A stretch of 10,828 bases of DNA from an uncultured Bacilli bacterium (GTDB lineage: Bacteria > Bacillota_I > Bacilli_A > RF39 > UBA660): assembly GCA_910580135.1 (NCBI GenBank), contig CAJTXC010000045.1, positions 1 through 10,828 of the forward strand, written 5' to 3'. Both the position numbers and the translations under genes were made by a program. Positions 1 through 6,546 of this stretch are shown here, one piece after another. Position 1 is the stretch's first letter. Every line of letters starts with the position of its first letter. Below the pieces are notes generated by a model. The model ran no database searches and was not told the DNA's origin. It worked only from the letters and a program-made list of their open reading frames with translations.

Positions 1-32
1 TTATTCTAAATACATGCATGTATTTAGAATAA
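1..32. repeat. Perfect 32-bp palindrome at the window edge
   Basis: The first 16 bases (TTATTCTAAATACATG) are followed directly by their exact reverse complement, giving a 32-bp palindrome with no spacer, centred on ATGCAT. It lies inside the open frame of the partial gene at 1-601. There is no T-run on the visible side that would make it a typical terminator for the minus strand. It could be a genuine inverted repeat, or a fold-back artefact if the window edge is a contig end. Confidence 0.9.
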
Positions 33-601
33 AAATATATTTTTATTCTTTCAGTAATACCAATTTTAATTATATAATCTAATAACATTTTTTCTTCATT
101 TTGATATAAATTAACTTTTCTTCTAATGGCAATATTAAAATAATTAGCTACAGTAGACTTTTTATCACATTTCAAGTAATTATTAAAAGTATTTTCAATA
201 ATCACTTTAGATAATTCTTTTATTTCTTCTTTATCAAGCACCTTTATATCACATTTTTTACATAGTGTTTTATATAATTTGTTTATATAATGCTTTTTTA
301 ATAAACTACTATTTTCACTATAGATAATTTCATCAAAATTTGTTTTTACAAAAAATACTGTTTTGGATCTTTTATTCAAAAAAACACTTATTTTATCTTC
401 TAAATCTTTCTCAAAATAATAATCTACTAATTCAGGCAAAACTTCTTCAGCTTTTGTCTTATAATCTTGACCATAATTTTTTTCTACATTTTTAGAGAAT
501 ATAGGTCTATAATATTCAATTATTACATTTACATTTTCTACATATTGTTTGCTTCCATATTCCAATTTTTTTGTTTCCAAAACCAATTGCTCTATTCCCA
601 T
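1..601 (-). CDS. Partial protein, possible degenerate sigma-70 region-2-like repeats (5' end present)
   Basis: An open frame of 200 codons starts at ATG 601 and runs off the left edge without a stop. A clear Shine-Dalgarno (AAAGGGGG, 609-616) lies 7 nt upstream of the ATG, and a consensus promoter lies at 628-656. The protein begins MGIEQLVLETKKLEYG and is lysine-rich. Two stretches look alike: residues about 25-85 (YYRPIF, then EEVLPELVDYYF, ending SVFLNKRSKTVFF) and about 105-170 (EEIKELSKVIIENTF, then FNIAIRRKVNLY). Each has the feel of sigma-factor region 2, with an acidic helix followed by an F-x-x-Y/L-x-x-x-I/R-R/K helix. The sigma assignment is a visual inference from spacing and residue character. 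No -35-binding region 4 helix-turn-helix is visible in the part present. It could equally be an unrelated helical protein. The last few codons lie in the edge palindrome and may not be genuine. Confidence 0.6.
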   Translation of the reverse strand, partial: MGIEQLVLETKKLEYGSKQYVENVNVIIEYYRPIFSKNVEKNYGQDYKTKAEEVLPELVDYYFEKDLEDKISVFLNKRSKTVFFVKTNFDEIIYSENSSLLKKHYINKLYKTLCKKCDIKVLDKEEIKELSKVIIENTFNNYLKCDKKSTVANYFNIAIRRKVNLYQNEEKMLLDYIIKIGITERIKIYFYSKYMHVFRI

Positions 602-608
602 AAAAAAG

Positions 609-616
609 CCCCCTTT
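609..616 (-). promoter_or_regulatory. Shine-Dalgarno for the partial gene at 1-601
   Basis: AAAGGGGG on the minus strand lies 7 nt before ATG 601. It is a run of five G in an otherwise AT-rich stretch, and it fixes the start of this gene. Confidence 0.75.
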
Positions 617-627
617 AATAGTTCGTT

Positions 628-656
628 ATTATAATAAAAAAAGAGTAATGTGTCAA
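628..656 (-). promoter_or_regulatory. Consensus SigA-type promoter for the left-edge gene
   Basis: On the minus strand TTGACA (656-651) and TATAAT (633-628) are both perfect hexamers separated by exactly 17 bp. The expected start of transcription is about 620, just before the Shine-Dalgarno at 609-616. The -35 begins one base after the murD stop codon and sits in the loop of the murD terminator. Confidence 0.85.
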
Positions 657-663
657 TCACTCT
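636..663 (-). terminator. Intrinsic terminator of murD, overlapping a promoter
   Basis: On the minus strand AGAGTGA (663-657) pairs with TTACTCT (648-642), 7 bp with one G-U, around an 8-nt loop TTGACACA. The stem runs into a T-tract ending at 636. The 5' arm includes the last codon and the TGA stop of murD. The stem is short, so efficiency may be modest. Confidence 0.65.
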
Positions 664-2000
664 AAATTCTTTACTAAATCTTTAAACTCTTGTCCTCTTA
701 CTTCACATTCTTTATATTGATCCCAGGAAGCAGATGCTGGTGATAAAAGTACTACGTCACCAGGTTTTACAACAGTAGTAATATCTTTGAAGCCATCCTT
801 TAAAAACTCATGAACATATACTGGGATATTAATGCTATTAGCATAGTCTTCTACTCTTTTTCTACATTCACCTATTGCAATAACTGCTTTAACTTTTTTC
901 ATAAATGGTGTAAGTTCATTAAAGTCTTGACCTCTTTCTAACCCACCTAATATAATTACCATAGGATTATTAAATGACGATAAAGCTATTTGAGTACATT
1001 TTATGTTAGTTGCTTCCGTATCATTATAGTATTTAACACCACCTACTTCACCAGAAAATTCTAATCTGTGTTCAACACCTATAAAATTACATACCACATC
1101 ATTTATAACTTCATTTGAAATATTAAGCTTTTTTGCTACCATGCATGCTGCCATTGCGTTTTCTATATTATGAATACCAACTATTTTCATATTCTTAGTA
1201 TCTATTACCTTTTCATCATTATAATAAATTATTTCATCTTTTAAATAGCAATTAGTTTTTTGCTTACTTGAAAAATATACTTTATTAGATTTTATATCCT
1301 TAGTTTGATTTAATACTTCTTCATTTTCTAAATTAAGAATAGCAATATCTTTATCAGTTTGATTTTTAAATATTTTAGTTTTTACATCCTTATATTTTTG
1401 ATAGCTATTATCAAAGAAGTCTACGTGTGCTGGAGAAAGATTTGTCATAACTGCAATATTAGGTTTAAATTTTTTTAAGTTATTAAGTTGTTGGCAAGAT
1501 GTTTCCATAACTATAACATCTCCGCTTTGTAACTTATCTAAAAAACTACATAAAGGAAAACCAATGTTACCAGCAAGGTGACATCTTATACCTGATGCCT
1601 TAATAATTTCATATGTAAGAGTTGTGGTTGTAGTTTTACCATTAGTTCCAGTTATTCCAATTAGTGTTACATCATCTGGTAAAAGTCTATAAGCCATCTC
1701 AACTTCATTAATAACTTCAATACCTAACTTTTCCGCTTTTTCCACATATTTATGATGAATAGGAACCCCTGGATTTTTAATTAAATAATCATAACTTTCA
1801 TCTAATAAATCATCAGGATGAGATCCAAAGTAAAACTTAACTCCTAACGCTTTTAACTCATTTAGTTTTTCTTTATCCATCTTACTTTCATCTTTGCCAT
1901 CATTTATCAAAACTTCATTTCCTCGTTTTATTAAAAATTTAGCAGCTTCATAACCACTTCTTGCAAAACCAAGGATAAATATTTTATTATTTTCAAACAT
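657..2000 (-). CDS. murD: UDP-N-acetylmuramoylalanine--D-glutamate ligase (MurD)
   Basis: Cytoplasmic Mur ligase that adds D-glutamate to UDP-MurNAc-L-Ala with ATP hydrolysis, an essential step of peptidoglycan precursor synthesis. The 447-residue length is normal for the family. Residues 6-20 form an N-terminal nucleotide-binding fold (IFILGFARSG). The ATP P-loop GTNGKTTTT is at 118-126, METSCQQL at 165-172, SPAHVDFF at 189-196, HNIENAMAA at 277-285, EHRLE at 310-314, NDTEATN at 326-332, LGGLERGQDF at 351-360, and the typical SPASASWDQY block at 420-429. The family usually reads NDSKATN, so the lysine is a glutamate here (E329). The start is supported by AAGAGGTG (2007-2014) 6 nt upstream. 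The gene follows the small papain-like gene with a 25-nt gap; a TATAAT at 2020-2025 abuts that gene's stop but has no good -35, so co-transcription is equally possible. Confidence 0.96.
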   Translation of the reverse strand: MFENNKIFILGFARSGYEAAKFLIKRGNEVLINDGKDESKMDKEKLNELKALGVKFYFGSHPDDLLDESYDYLIKNPGVPIHHKYVEKAEKLGIEVINEVEMAYRLLPDDVTLIGITGTNGKTTTTTLTYEIIKASGIRCHLAGNIGFPLCSFLDKLQSGDVIVMETSCQQLNNLKKFKPNIAVMTNLSPAHVDFFDNSYQKYKDVKTKIFKNQTDKDIAILNLENEEVLNQTKDIKSNKVYFSSKQKTNCYLKDEIIYYNDEKVIDTKNMKIVGIHNIENAMAACMVAKKLNISNEVINDVVCNFIGVEHRLEFSGEVGGVKYYNDTEATNIKCTQIALSSFNNPMVIILGGLERGQDFNELTPFMKKVKAVIAIGECRKRVEDYANSINIPVYVHEFLKDGFKDITTVVKPGDVVLLSPASASWDQYKECEVRGQEFKDLVKNLE

Positions 2001-2025
2001 TTAAAACACCTCTTATTAGATTATA

Positions 2026-2436
2026 CTATATTTGAGGCTGTTTTTTTCTTTTTTTAGTATAACAATTACTTTTTATTAACATATTTTTTCTTAAACATAT
2101 ATTTAAAATGTCTTTAAAGCCTAATGGAAACATCCCAAATCTTTTATAAATATATTCAATATCTGCTCCTGTTGCTTCATGAAAATTTAATTTATCACAT
2201 CTTTTACCCATAACGTCATATATATCATCATCAATTAAAGCTGCACAATGCATCTTATCATTTTGCATCATTAGTTTTGCACTTGGAAAAAAGCGATGTA
2301 AAATATTAAAATATTCATAACAAAAACCACTCATAAAAGTTTCATTAGGATCAGGTTTGCCATACGCAAAACCATATGTGTCGTATACATATTCATAAGT
2401 TTCGTTTATCTTATTTATTGTTTCAATTATATCCAT
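2026..2436 (-). CDS. Small predicted papain-like/transglutaminase-like protein, paralogue A
   Basis: A 136-residue soluble protein without signal peptide or membrane segment; I do not recognise a named family. It carries GFC (C39), then AK at 53-54, then an H (H63) leading into LIDDDIYDVMGK with D74. Cys at the start of a helix, then His and Asp on consecutive strands, is the order of the catalytic triad in papain-like and transglutaminase-like folds, so a cysteine hydrolase or acyltransferase is inferred. It aligns with the 153-residue protein at 7914-8375 across this block, with no gap from the H to GK. The C-terminus is basic (KKRKKQPQI) and unlike the paralogue. The Shine-Dalgarno GGTGA (2443-2447) is 6 nt from ATG and lies in the 3' arm of a stem-loop. 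murD follows 25 nt downstream. Confidence 0.8.
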   Translation of the reverse strand: MDIIETINKINETYEYVYDTYGFAYGKPDPNETFMSGFCYEYFNILHRFFPSAKLMMQNDKMHCAALIDDDIYDVMGKRCDKLNFHEATGADIEYIYKRFGMFPLGFKDILNICLRKNMLIKSNCYTKKRKKQPQI

Positions 2437-2438
2437 AA

Positions 2439-2470
2439 AAAATCACCATAATATACATTATGATGATTTT
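2439..2470 (-). promoter_or_regulatory. Stem-loop between nagZ and the papain-like gene, containing its Shine-Dalgarno
   Basis: On the minus strand AAAATCATCATAAT (2470-2457) pairs with ATTATGGTGATTTT (2452-2439): 14 bp with one U-G pair and a 4-nt loop GTAT. The 3' arm contains GGTGA (2447-2443), the ribosome binding site of the 136-residue protein, and it ends in six T directly before the ATG. It can be read as the nagZ terminator, as a hairpin hiding the ribosome binding site, or both. A TATAAT at 2495-2500 just after the nagZ stop could start a transcript that carries the whole hairpin as leader, though no good -35 is seen. Confidence 0.7.
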
Positions 2471-2506
2471 AATTTAAATATTCTGTCGAATTTTATTATA
2501 TAAACA

Positions 2507-3868
2507 TTATTTTTCTACGTCGTACATTAAACCTTTGTAATATTTCCAAGCCAAAACTCTAAATGCCATTTTATCTACTATTTCTCTACTTAAATTACCA
2601 TTTTCTATAGCATCTTTAACTTCTTTTATAGATGATTCATAATCCGTTACAATAAGTAAATCATTTCCTGCTTTTATTGCTTTAGTAACCGCATTACTGG
2701 TATTTATAGCTCCCATTTCCAAGTCATCAGTTATTACTATGCCAGTAAAGTCTAATTCATTTCTAAGTACGTTATGGGTACTTGCTGAAAGCGATGACGG
2801 ATTATCCTTATCCATCGCTGGAACTATCGTATGAGAAACTAAAACTGCTTCAGCACCTGCTTTTATACCTGCTCTAAATGGTGGAATATCATCTTCCATT
2901 ATTTTAGAGTATGTTCTATTATCAGTTGCAGATGTTTGATGAGTATCTGCATTATCCCCATAACCTGGGAAATGTTTTAAAGTATATGATACTTTAGAAC
3001 CTTTACTTGATTCTATTACAGTTTTAGCATACGTAGATGTAATATTAGTATTTTCCTTTATAGTTCTATCATAAATATAACTATTTGGATCATTTGCAAC
3101 GTCCACTACAGGTGCTAAGTTAACGTTTATTCCTAAATCTTCTAAAACTTCACTTTTATTTATTGTATCCTTTTTTATCGCTTCCATTCCACCTTCTTTG
3201 TAAAGTTCAGATGGTGATTTAAATGGAGTTTGCACCAAGTTAGTATTATTACTTATTCTAGTTACTTTTCCCCCTTCCTCATCAGTTGCAATTATAAGTG
3301 GAATTTTAGAAGCTTTTTGAAAATCATCTATCATATCTACTACTTCTTTTTTAGTCTTATTATCGAAGTCTCTTTGAAATAATAAATACCCTCCAAATTT
3401 ATACTTTTGTAAATCTGATATTTTATCTTTCTCAGGAACTCTAACTAAGAATATTTGACCTATTTTCTCATCTTGGGTCATAGTTTTTAACTTATTATAA
3501 GCCATTTGGTAAAACTGACTAAACATTCCATTATCATTCCAAGAATCAGGAACGCTACCATCTTCGGTATAAGCAGTTACACTTACTAATTTGGCAGTTT
3601 GCTTTTCTTTGTTTTTATTAAGTTTGCCATCATATTTAATATTGATACTTTCTCCTATTTCAAGGGCATCATTACCACTCCCAACAAAAGTGTATATAAC
3701 GTTATCATTGTCAGATACAGTAATATAATCACTAGATACTTCCAAAACGGTTGCTTTCATACTAGAAGTTTTTTTAGTGGTTGTAGTTTTAGTTTCTGGA
3801 TTAACTAAAACAGCGGTAATCATGCAAATAAATATTGCAAATATGCAAACAATTACTTTTTTATTCAT
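2507..3868 (-). CDS. nagZ: Membrane-anchored GH3 beta-N-acetylhexosaminidase (NagZ-like)
   Basis: Glycoside hydrolase family 3 enzyme expected to remove non-reducing N-acetylglucosamine from peptidoglycan fragments on the outer face of the membrane. Residues 4-22 are a hydrophobic segment after MNKK, a signal or anchor without a lipobox. A Thr/Lys-rich linker at 26-37 is followed by a small beta-rich domain (about 38-100, OB-like in appearance), then the catalytic TIM barrel (about 120-450). Visible family motifs are DEEGG (196-200), KHFPGYG (298-304) with the D308/H310 acid-base dyad, and ITDDLEM (379-385), where D381 is the expected nucleophile by analogy with Bacillus NagZ. No large C-terminal domain follows, so it is shorter than two-domain NagZ proteins. 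The Shine-Dalgarno AAAGGAA lies upstream of ATG 3868. It is separated from the upstream operon by a strong terminator. Confidence 0.9.
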   Translation of the reverse strand: MNKKVIVCIFAIFICMITAVLVNPETKTTTTKKTSSMKATVLEVSSDYITVSDNDNVIYTFVGSGNDALEIGESINIKYDGKLNKNKEKQTAKLVSVTAYTEDGSVPDSWNDNGMFSQFYQMAYNKLKTMTQDEKIGQIFLVRVPEKDKISDLQKYKFGGYLLFQRDFDNKTKKEVVDMIDDFQKASKIPLIIATDEEGGKVTRISNNTNLVQTPFKSPSELYKEGGMEAIKKDTINKSEVLEDLGINVNLAPVVDVANDPNSYIYDRTIKENTNITSTYAKTVIESSKGSKVSYTLKHFPGYGDNADTHQTSATDNRTYSKIMEDDIPPFRAGIKAGAEAVLVSHTIVPAMDKDNPSSLSASTHNVLRNELDFTGIVITDDLEMGAINTSNAVTKAIKAGNDLLIVTDYESSIKEVKDAIENGNLSREIVDKMAFRVLAWKYYKGLMYDVEK

Positions 3869-3905
3869 TATCTAATTCCTTTCCTTCCTATATTAAATGG
3901 TATGA

Positions 3906-3943
3906 AAAAACATCTATTTATATTATTGCAAATAGATGTTTTT
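3906..3943 (-). terminator. Strong hairpin terminator ending the phosphatase operon (potentially bidirectional)
   Basis: Bases 3906-3919 pair perfectly with 3930-3943: 14 bp, core ACATCTATTT, with a 10-nt loop. Read on the minus strand, the stem ends in a run of T (3910-3905). The opposite strand also has a T-rich tail (3939-3943 onward). The TAA stop of the thymidine kinase remnant (3944-3942) overlaps the start of the stem. Confidence 0.85.
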
Positions 3944-4073
3944 ATTTATTTAATACTTTTTTTAAATAACAACTACCACACAAAGGTACATATTCTATAT
4001 GTTTTGGATCATCATCTATAACGTGATCTTCACCTTCTATCGCAAACTTTCTTATTCTTTTTGTACGATATTT
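3942..4073 (-). pseudogene. 3' remnant of a probable thymidine kinase gene
   Basis: An in-frame stretch of 43 codons plus stop follows a TAA at 4076-4074, with no ATG and no ribosome binding site. It reads KYRTKRIRKFAIEGEDH, then VIDDDPKHIEYVPLCGSC, then YLKKVLNK. A beta-rich end with EYVPLC-x2-CY is how many type II thymidine kinases finish, with the last Cys pair of the structural zinc site. The P-loop and lasso regions are absent and the upstream gene ends only 5 nt before, so this looks like a deletion remnant that kept its original stop and terminator. The family call rests on one short motif. A C-terminal piece of another zinc-binding protein is possible. Confidence 0.5.
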
Positions 4074-4078
4074 TTATG

Positions 4079-4882
4079 TTATTTATTATTTAAAAATGTA
4101 TCTAAACTTTTTGCATAATCAGCTATATCTTTTTCTAATTGTTCTTGATATAAATTCATTTGTTCTTGAAATCTTGCATTATAACCAGATTCTATAGCTC
4201 CCCTTCTAAGTAATATGAATTTTCTTAGCAAATCTTCCATATACCCATAATCTACTTGTTCTATTCCATTTTCAATTCTTTGTTTTATAACGTAATTCAA
4301 AAAATCTTTAACATAAACAAATCTTCCAAAATTAATACATGAAGATATTTCTTTGCCCGTGTGTTTATTTACTGTTATGTTTTTTCCTAACCAATTTTCA
4401 CTTTCATCCAAAATAAGCATATCGTTGTCATTTACTAACATTCTAATATCGTCAAATTCGCCTTTACCATTATAAAAATTTCTTTTTTTTCTTTCATTTA
4501 CACATACCCTAATATGATAAGTTACGTCCTCTTCTATTCTATCAAAAACACATGGTGTTATCTTAGTTGTATGAAAGCTTGCTTTTTGATAACAAAATTT
4601 TTTACCTTCATACATAGTTAAAAGTTCTGATAAAATCTTTCCTAAAATTTCATTATCAAAGGTAGAGTATTTTTCATAATCTTTTATATACTCATTTATG
4701 CTATCATTTATTTTTTTTCTTTCCTCATAAAAAGGATTTAATTTGCCAGCAAACTCACTTTCAATTTTGTTACGAGATTCTTCTAGACTTTTTGTTTTTT
4801 CATTTCCTATTCCATCTATTTTTTTATTACATATATTTAATTTTTCTATTAGTTTTTCCAAATTTTCATCTTTTTTTTCCAT
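4079..4882 (-). CDS. Unrecognised coiled-coil protein, last intact gene of the operon
   Basis: A 267-residue soluble protein with no signal peptide or membrane segment; I do not recognise its family. Residues 1-75 are highly charged with heptad-like spacing (LEKLIEKLNICNKKID onward), likely a coiled coil. The middle (about 80-205) is mixed alpha/beta with several Cys (FCYQKAS, ITPCVF, RVCVNERKK, SSCINFG) that do not form a zinc-ribbon spacing. The end (about 205-262) is helical again (EQMNLYQEQLEKDIADY). It sits 29 nt after the P-loop/CYTH gene, with the Shine-Dalgarno AAGGA a few bases before ATG 4882, so it is very likely co-transcribed. The coiled coil resembles the one in the zinc-ribbon protein upstream, which might let the two associate; that is speculation. 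Confidence 0.75.
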   Translation of the reverse strand: MEKKDENLEKLIEKLNICNKKIDGIGNEKTKSLEESRNKIESEFAGKLNPFYEERKKINDSINEYIKDYEKYSTFDNEILGKILSELLTMYEGKKFCYQKASFHTTKITPCVFDRIEEDVTYHIRVCVNERKKRNFYNGKGEFDDIRMLVNDNDMLILDESENWLGKNITVNKHTGKEISSCINFGRFVYVKDFLNYVIKQRIENGIEQVDYGYMEDLLRKFILLRRGAIESGYNARFQEQMNLYQEQLEKDIADYAKSLDTFLNNK

Positions 4883-4911
4883 CTTAAAATCCTTATAACT
4901 TTATTTTTTTA

Positions 4912-6000
4912 TCAACTAATTTTTATAACTTTACTATTATTTTTATTCTTAAAGTTTATATTATAATAATTATCATCTAACGTTACATCTTCAATCAAAT
5001 CTATAAATGGTGGTATTTGAGCATTTTCAGGAGCTTCTAAAATATAAGTACCATCTTCAAAATGATCTAATTTGTATACGTTATCGTCATAAGCAAAACT
5101 AATTCTTTCTTTATTAACTTCGTTTACTACAGTCTTTTGTTCTAACAATCTTTCATATGCTTTTTTATCTATTTTTTCTTCTGTTATTATTCGTTCTTTT
5201 CCATAATCATTTTTCTTAACAGTTATGTAATAAGTACTGTCACCATTAAGAGTTCTTTTTCTTAATCTCATTTCACAATCTTTATCCGTACTTAAGTAAG
5301 TTTGTTTTATTTGTACACTAGAAATTTCTTTTTCATTTAAAATATCCATTGTATTATCTTTTATATTAACTAAATACTTCTTACTATTTCTTTTTTCAAT
5401 ACCAAAGTAATTTTTAACAGTATCAACTACTCTTTTTACTTTTTCTTCAAAATTAGTACTATTATCAATAACTTTAAAGTTACTATGGGGGCTCCAAGCT
5501 TCTTGACATTTATCATCTCTTATAATTGCATCTTTTATTCCTTCGCTTCTTGCTTCATTATTATCAGTTGTATAAAACTCTTCGGCTCCTTTAGCTACCG
5601 TATCTAAATTGATTACTAAATTATAACTATCAATAAGTTCAAGCTTTGATAAATTATATTTATTTAATAAACTATCAAACTCTTCATCACTTATAAATGA
5701 TTTAATATCAAATATTCCTCTGTCACAAAGTATTACACATTTTCTATCAATTAATTTTGCTACTTTTTCATAACATTCTTCTTCTGTTAATTGTTCTTTT
5801 AACATTATTTCTTCAAAATCTAACATACTAATGGAATCATCCCCAAATGGCTTTATACCACTATTAATAATTCTTGTTGCAACTTCATTAATTATTAATA
5901 CCTTGTAACCCATATCAGTTAACTCTTTTTCTATTTTTGCAAGAGCGGTTGACTTACCACCACAAGGACCTCCAGTTAAACAAATTTTTGCTACTAACAT
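4912..6000 (-). CDS. P-loop ATPase/kinase fused to a CYTH-like domain (TTD14-like architecture)
   Basis: A 362-residue, two-domain cytoplasmic protein. Residues 1-195 form a NadR-kinase-like P-loop domain (AAA_28 type): Walker A GGPCGGKST at 10-18, NEVATRII at 39-46, and DRG at 93-95 after a hydrophobic strand as Walker B/lid. Residues 207-355 look like a CYTH triphosphate tunnel domain: KKYLV at 207-211, then MRLRKR (244-249), YYITVKK (257-263), ITEEKID (272-278), and YKLDHFEDGTYILEA (309-323). The usual N-terminal ExExK signature is not seen. The same order of domains is known from the eukaryotic TTD14 protein and bacterial relatives. CYTH domains bind or cleave triphosphate-containing ligands, but the substrate here is unknown. 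ATG 6000 has a strong AAAGGAG, and the gene overlaps the preceding one by 7 nt, implying translational coupling. Confidence 0.82.
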   Translation of the reverse strand: MLVAKICLTGGPCGGKSTALAKIEKELTDMGYKVLIINEVATRIINSGIKPFGDDSISMLDFEEIMLKEQLTEEECYEKVAKLIDRKCVILCDRGIFDIKSFISDEEFDSLLNKYNLSKLELIDSYNLVINLDTVAKGAEEFYTTDNNEARSEGIKDAIIRDDKCQEAWSPHSNFKVIDNSTNFEEKVKRVVDTVKNYFGIEKRNSKKYLVNIKDNTMDILNEKEISSVQIKQTYLSTDKDCEMRLRKRTLNGDSTYYITVKKNDYGKERIITEEKIDKKAYERLLEQKTVVNEVNKERISFAYDDNVYKLDHFEDGTYILEAPENAQIPPFIDLIEDVTLDDNYYNINFKNKNNSKVIKIS

Positions 6001-6545
6001 AATTTATCTCCTTTCATCCTCTTTACTAATGCCATTTGCTTTTCTATATCTTCATCTGTTGCTTTAGGATATTCATTCATAAATTGATCATAAATTCTCT
6101 TTAATTCTGTGATTTCTTCATATGAGTAATTTCCATGTCTAGGCCAAAAATAACAATTATAATCAATAAATATTTGATTCATCATTTGAACACTTTTAGA
6201 TGTATCATGCCAAAAATACTGATTCATATATCTATTTGTAAGTCCGCAATGAATACAAGTTATAATTTCCGTCCTATCTGTACGATGTCCATCAAAATCA
6301 CTTACTACATCATTAACAACAAAATAATGATCACAGTGAAGCATATTTTGATATTTTATTTGTTCTTGTAAGCTTTCTATTTTATTTTTACTTTGAGCAT
6401 GTTTTGTGTCGGCATCAATATATTTTTTAACTATATCTTCACTCTTTAAAACCTTTATAATAGAATCTAATTCTTTTATTCTTACTTTTTCTTCTTCTAG
6501 TTCCTTTTTTCTGTTATTTAATTCTTCTAATGTAATCTTCTCCAT
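5994..6545 (-). CDS. Coiled-coil protein with a central CxH-Cx2C zinc ribbon
   Basis: A 183-residue protein of unknown function. Residues 1-65 are a charged, leucine/isoleucine-rich coiled coil. A probable zinc site follows: C71-x-H73 (LHCDHYF), then C97-x2-C100 (ITCIHCG). Residues 105-140 are aromatic-rich (NQYFWHD, CYFWPRHGNY) and the last 40 are helical. No membrane segment or signal peptide is seen. It lies one base after the phosphatase gene stop and overlaps the P-loop/CYTH gene by 7 nt, so it is firmly inside the operon. The Shine-Dalgarno AAAGGA is in the end of the phosphatase gene. I cannot name the family; a nucleic-acid or protein-binding adaptor is possible but only inferred. Confidence 0.8.
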   Translation of the reverse strand: MEKITLEELNNRKKELEEEKVRIKELDSIIKVLKSEDIVKKYIDADTKHAQSKNKIESLQEQIKYQNMLHCDHYFVVNDVVSDFDGHRTDRTEIITCIHCGLTNRYMNQYFWHDTSKSVQMMNQIFIDYNCYFWPRHGNYSYEEITELKRIYDQFMNEYPKATDEDIEKQMALVKRMKGDKLC

Positions 6546-6546
6546 A

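Noticed and set aside
2020..2048. Promoter in front of murD
   Set aside because: TATAAT at 2020-2025 is perfect, but the -35 position reads GAAAAA; not strong enough to list separately.
3599..3808. Plus-strand open frame opposite the nagZ N-terminal domain
   Set aside because: Antisense to a clear gene and without its own start signals.
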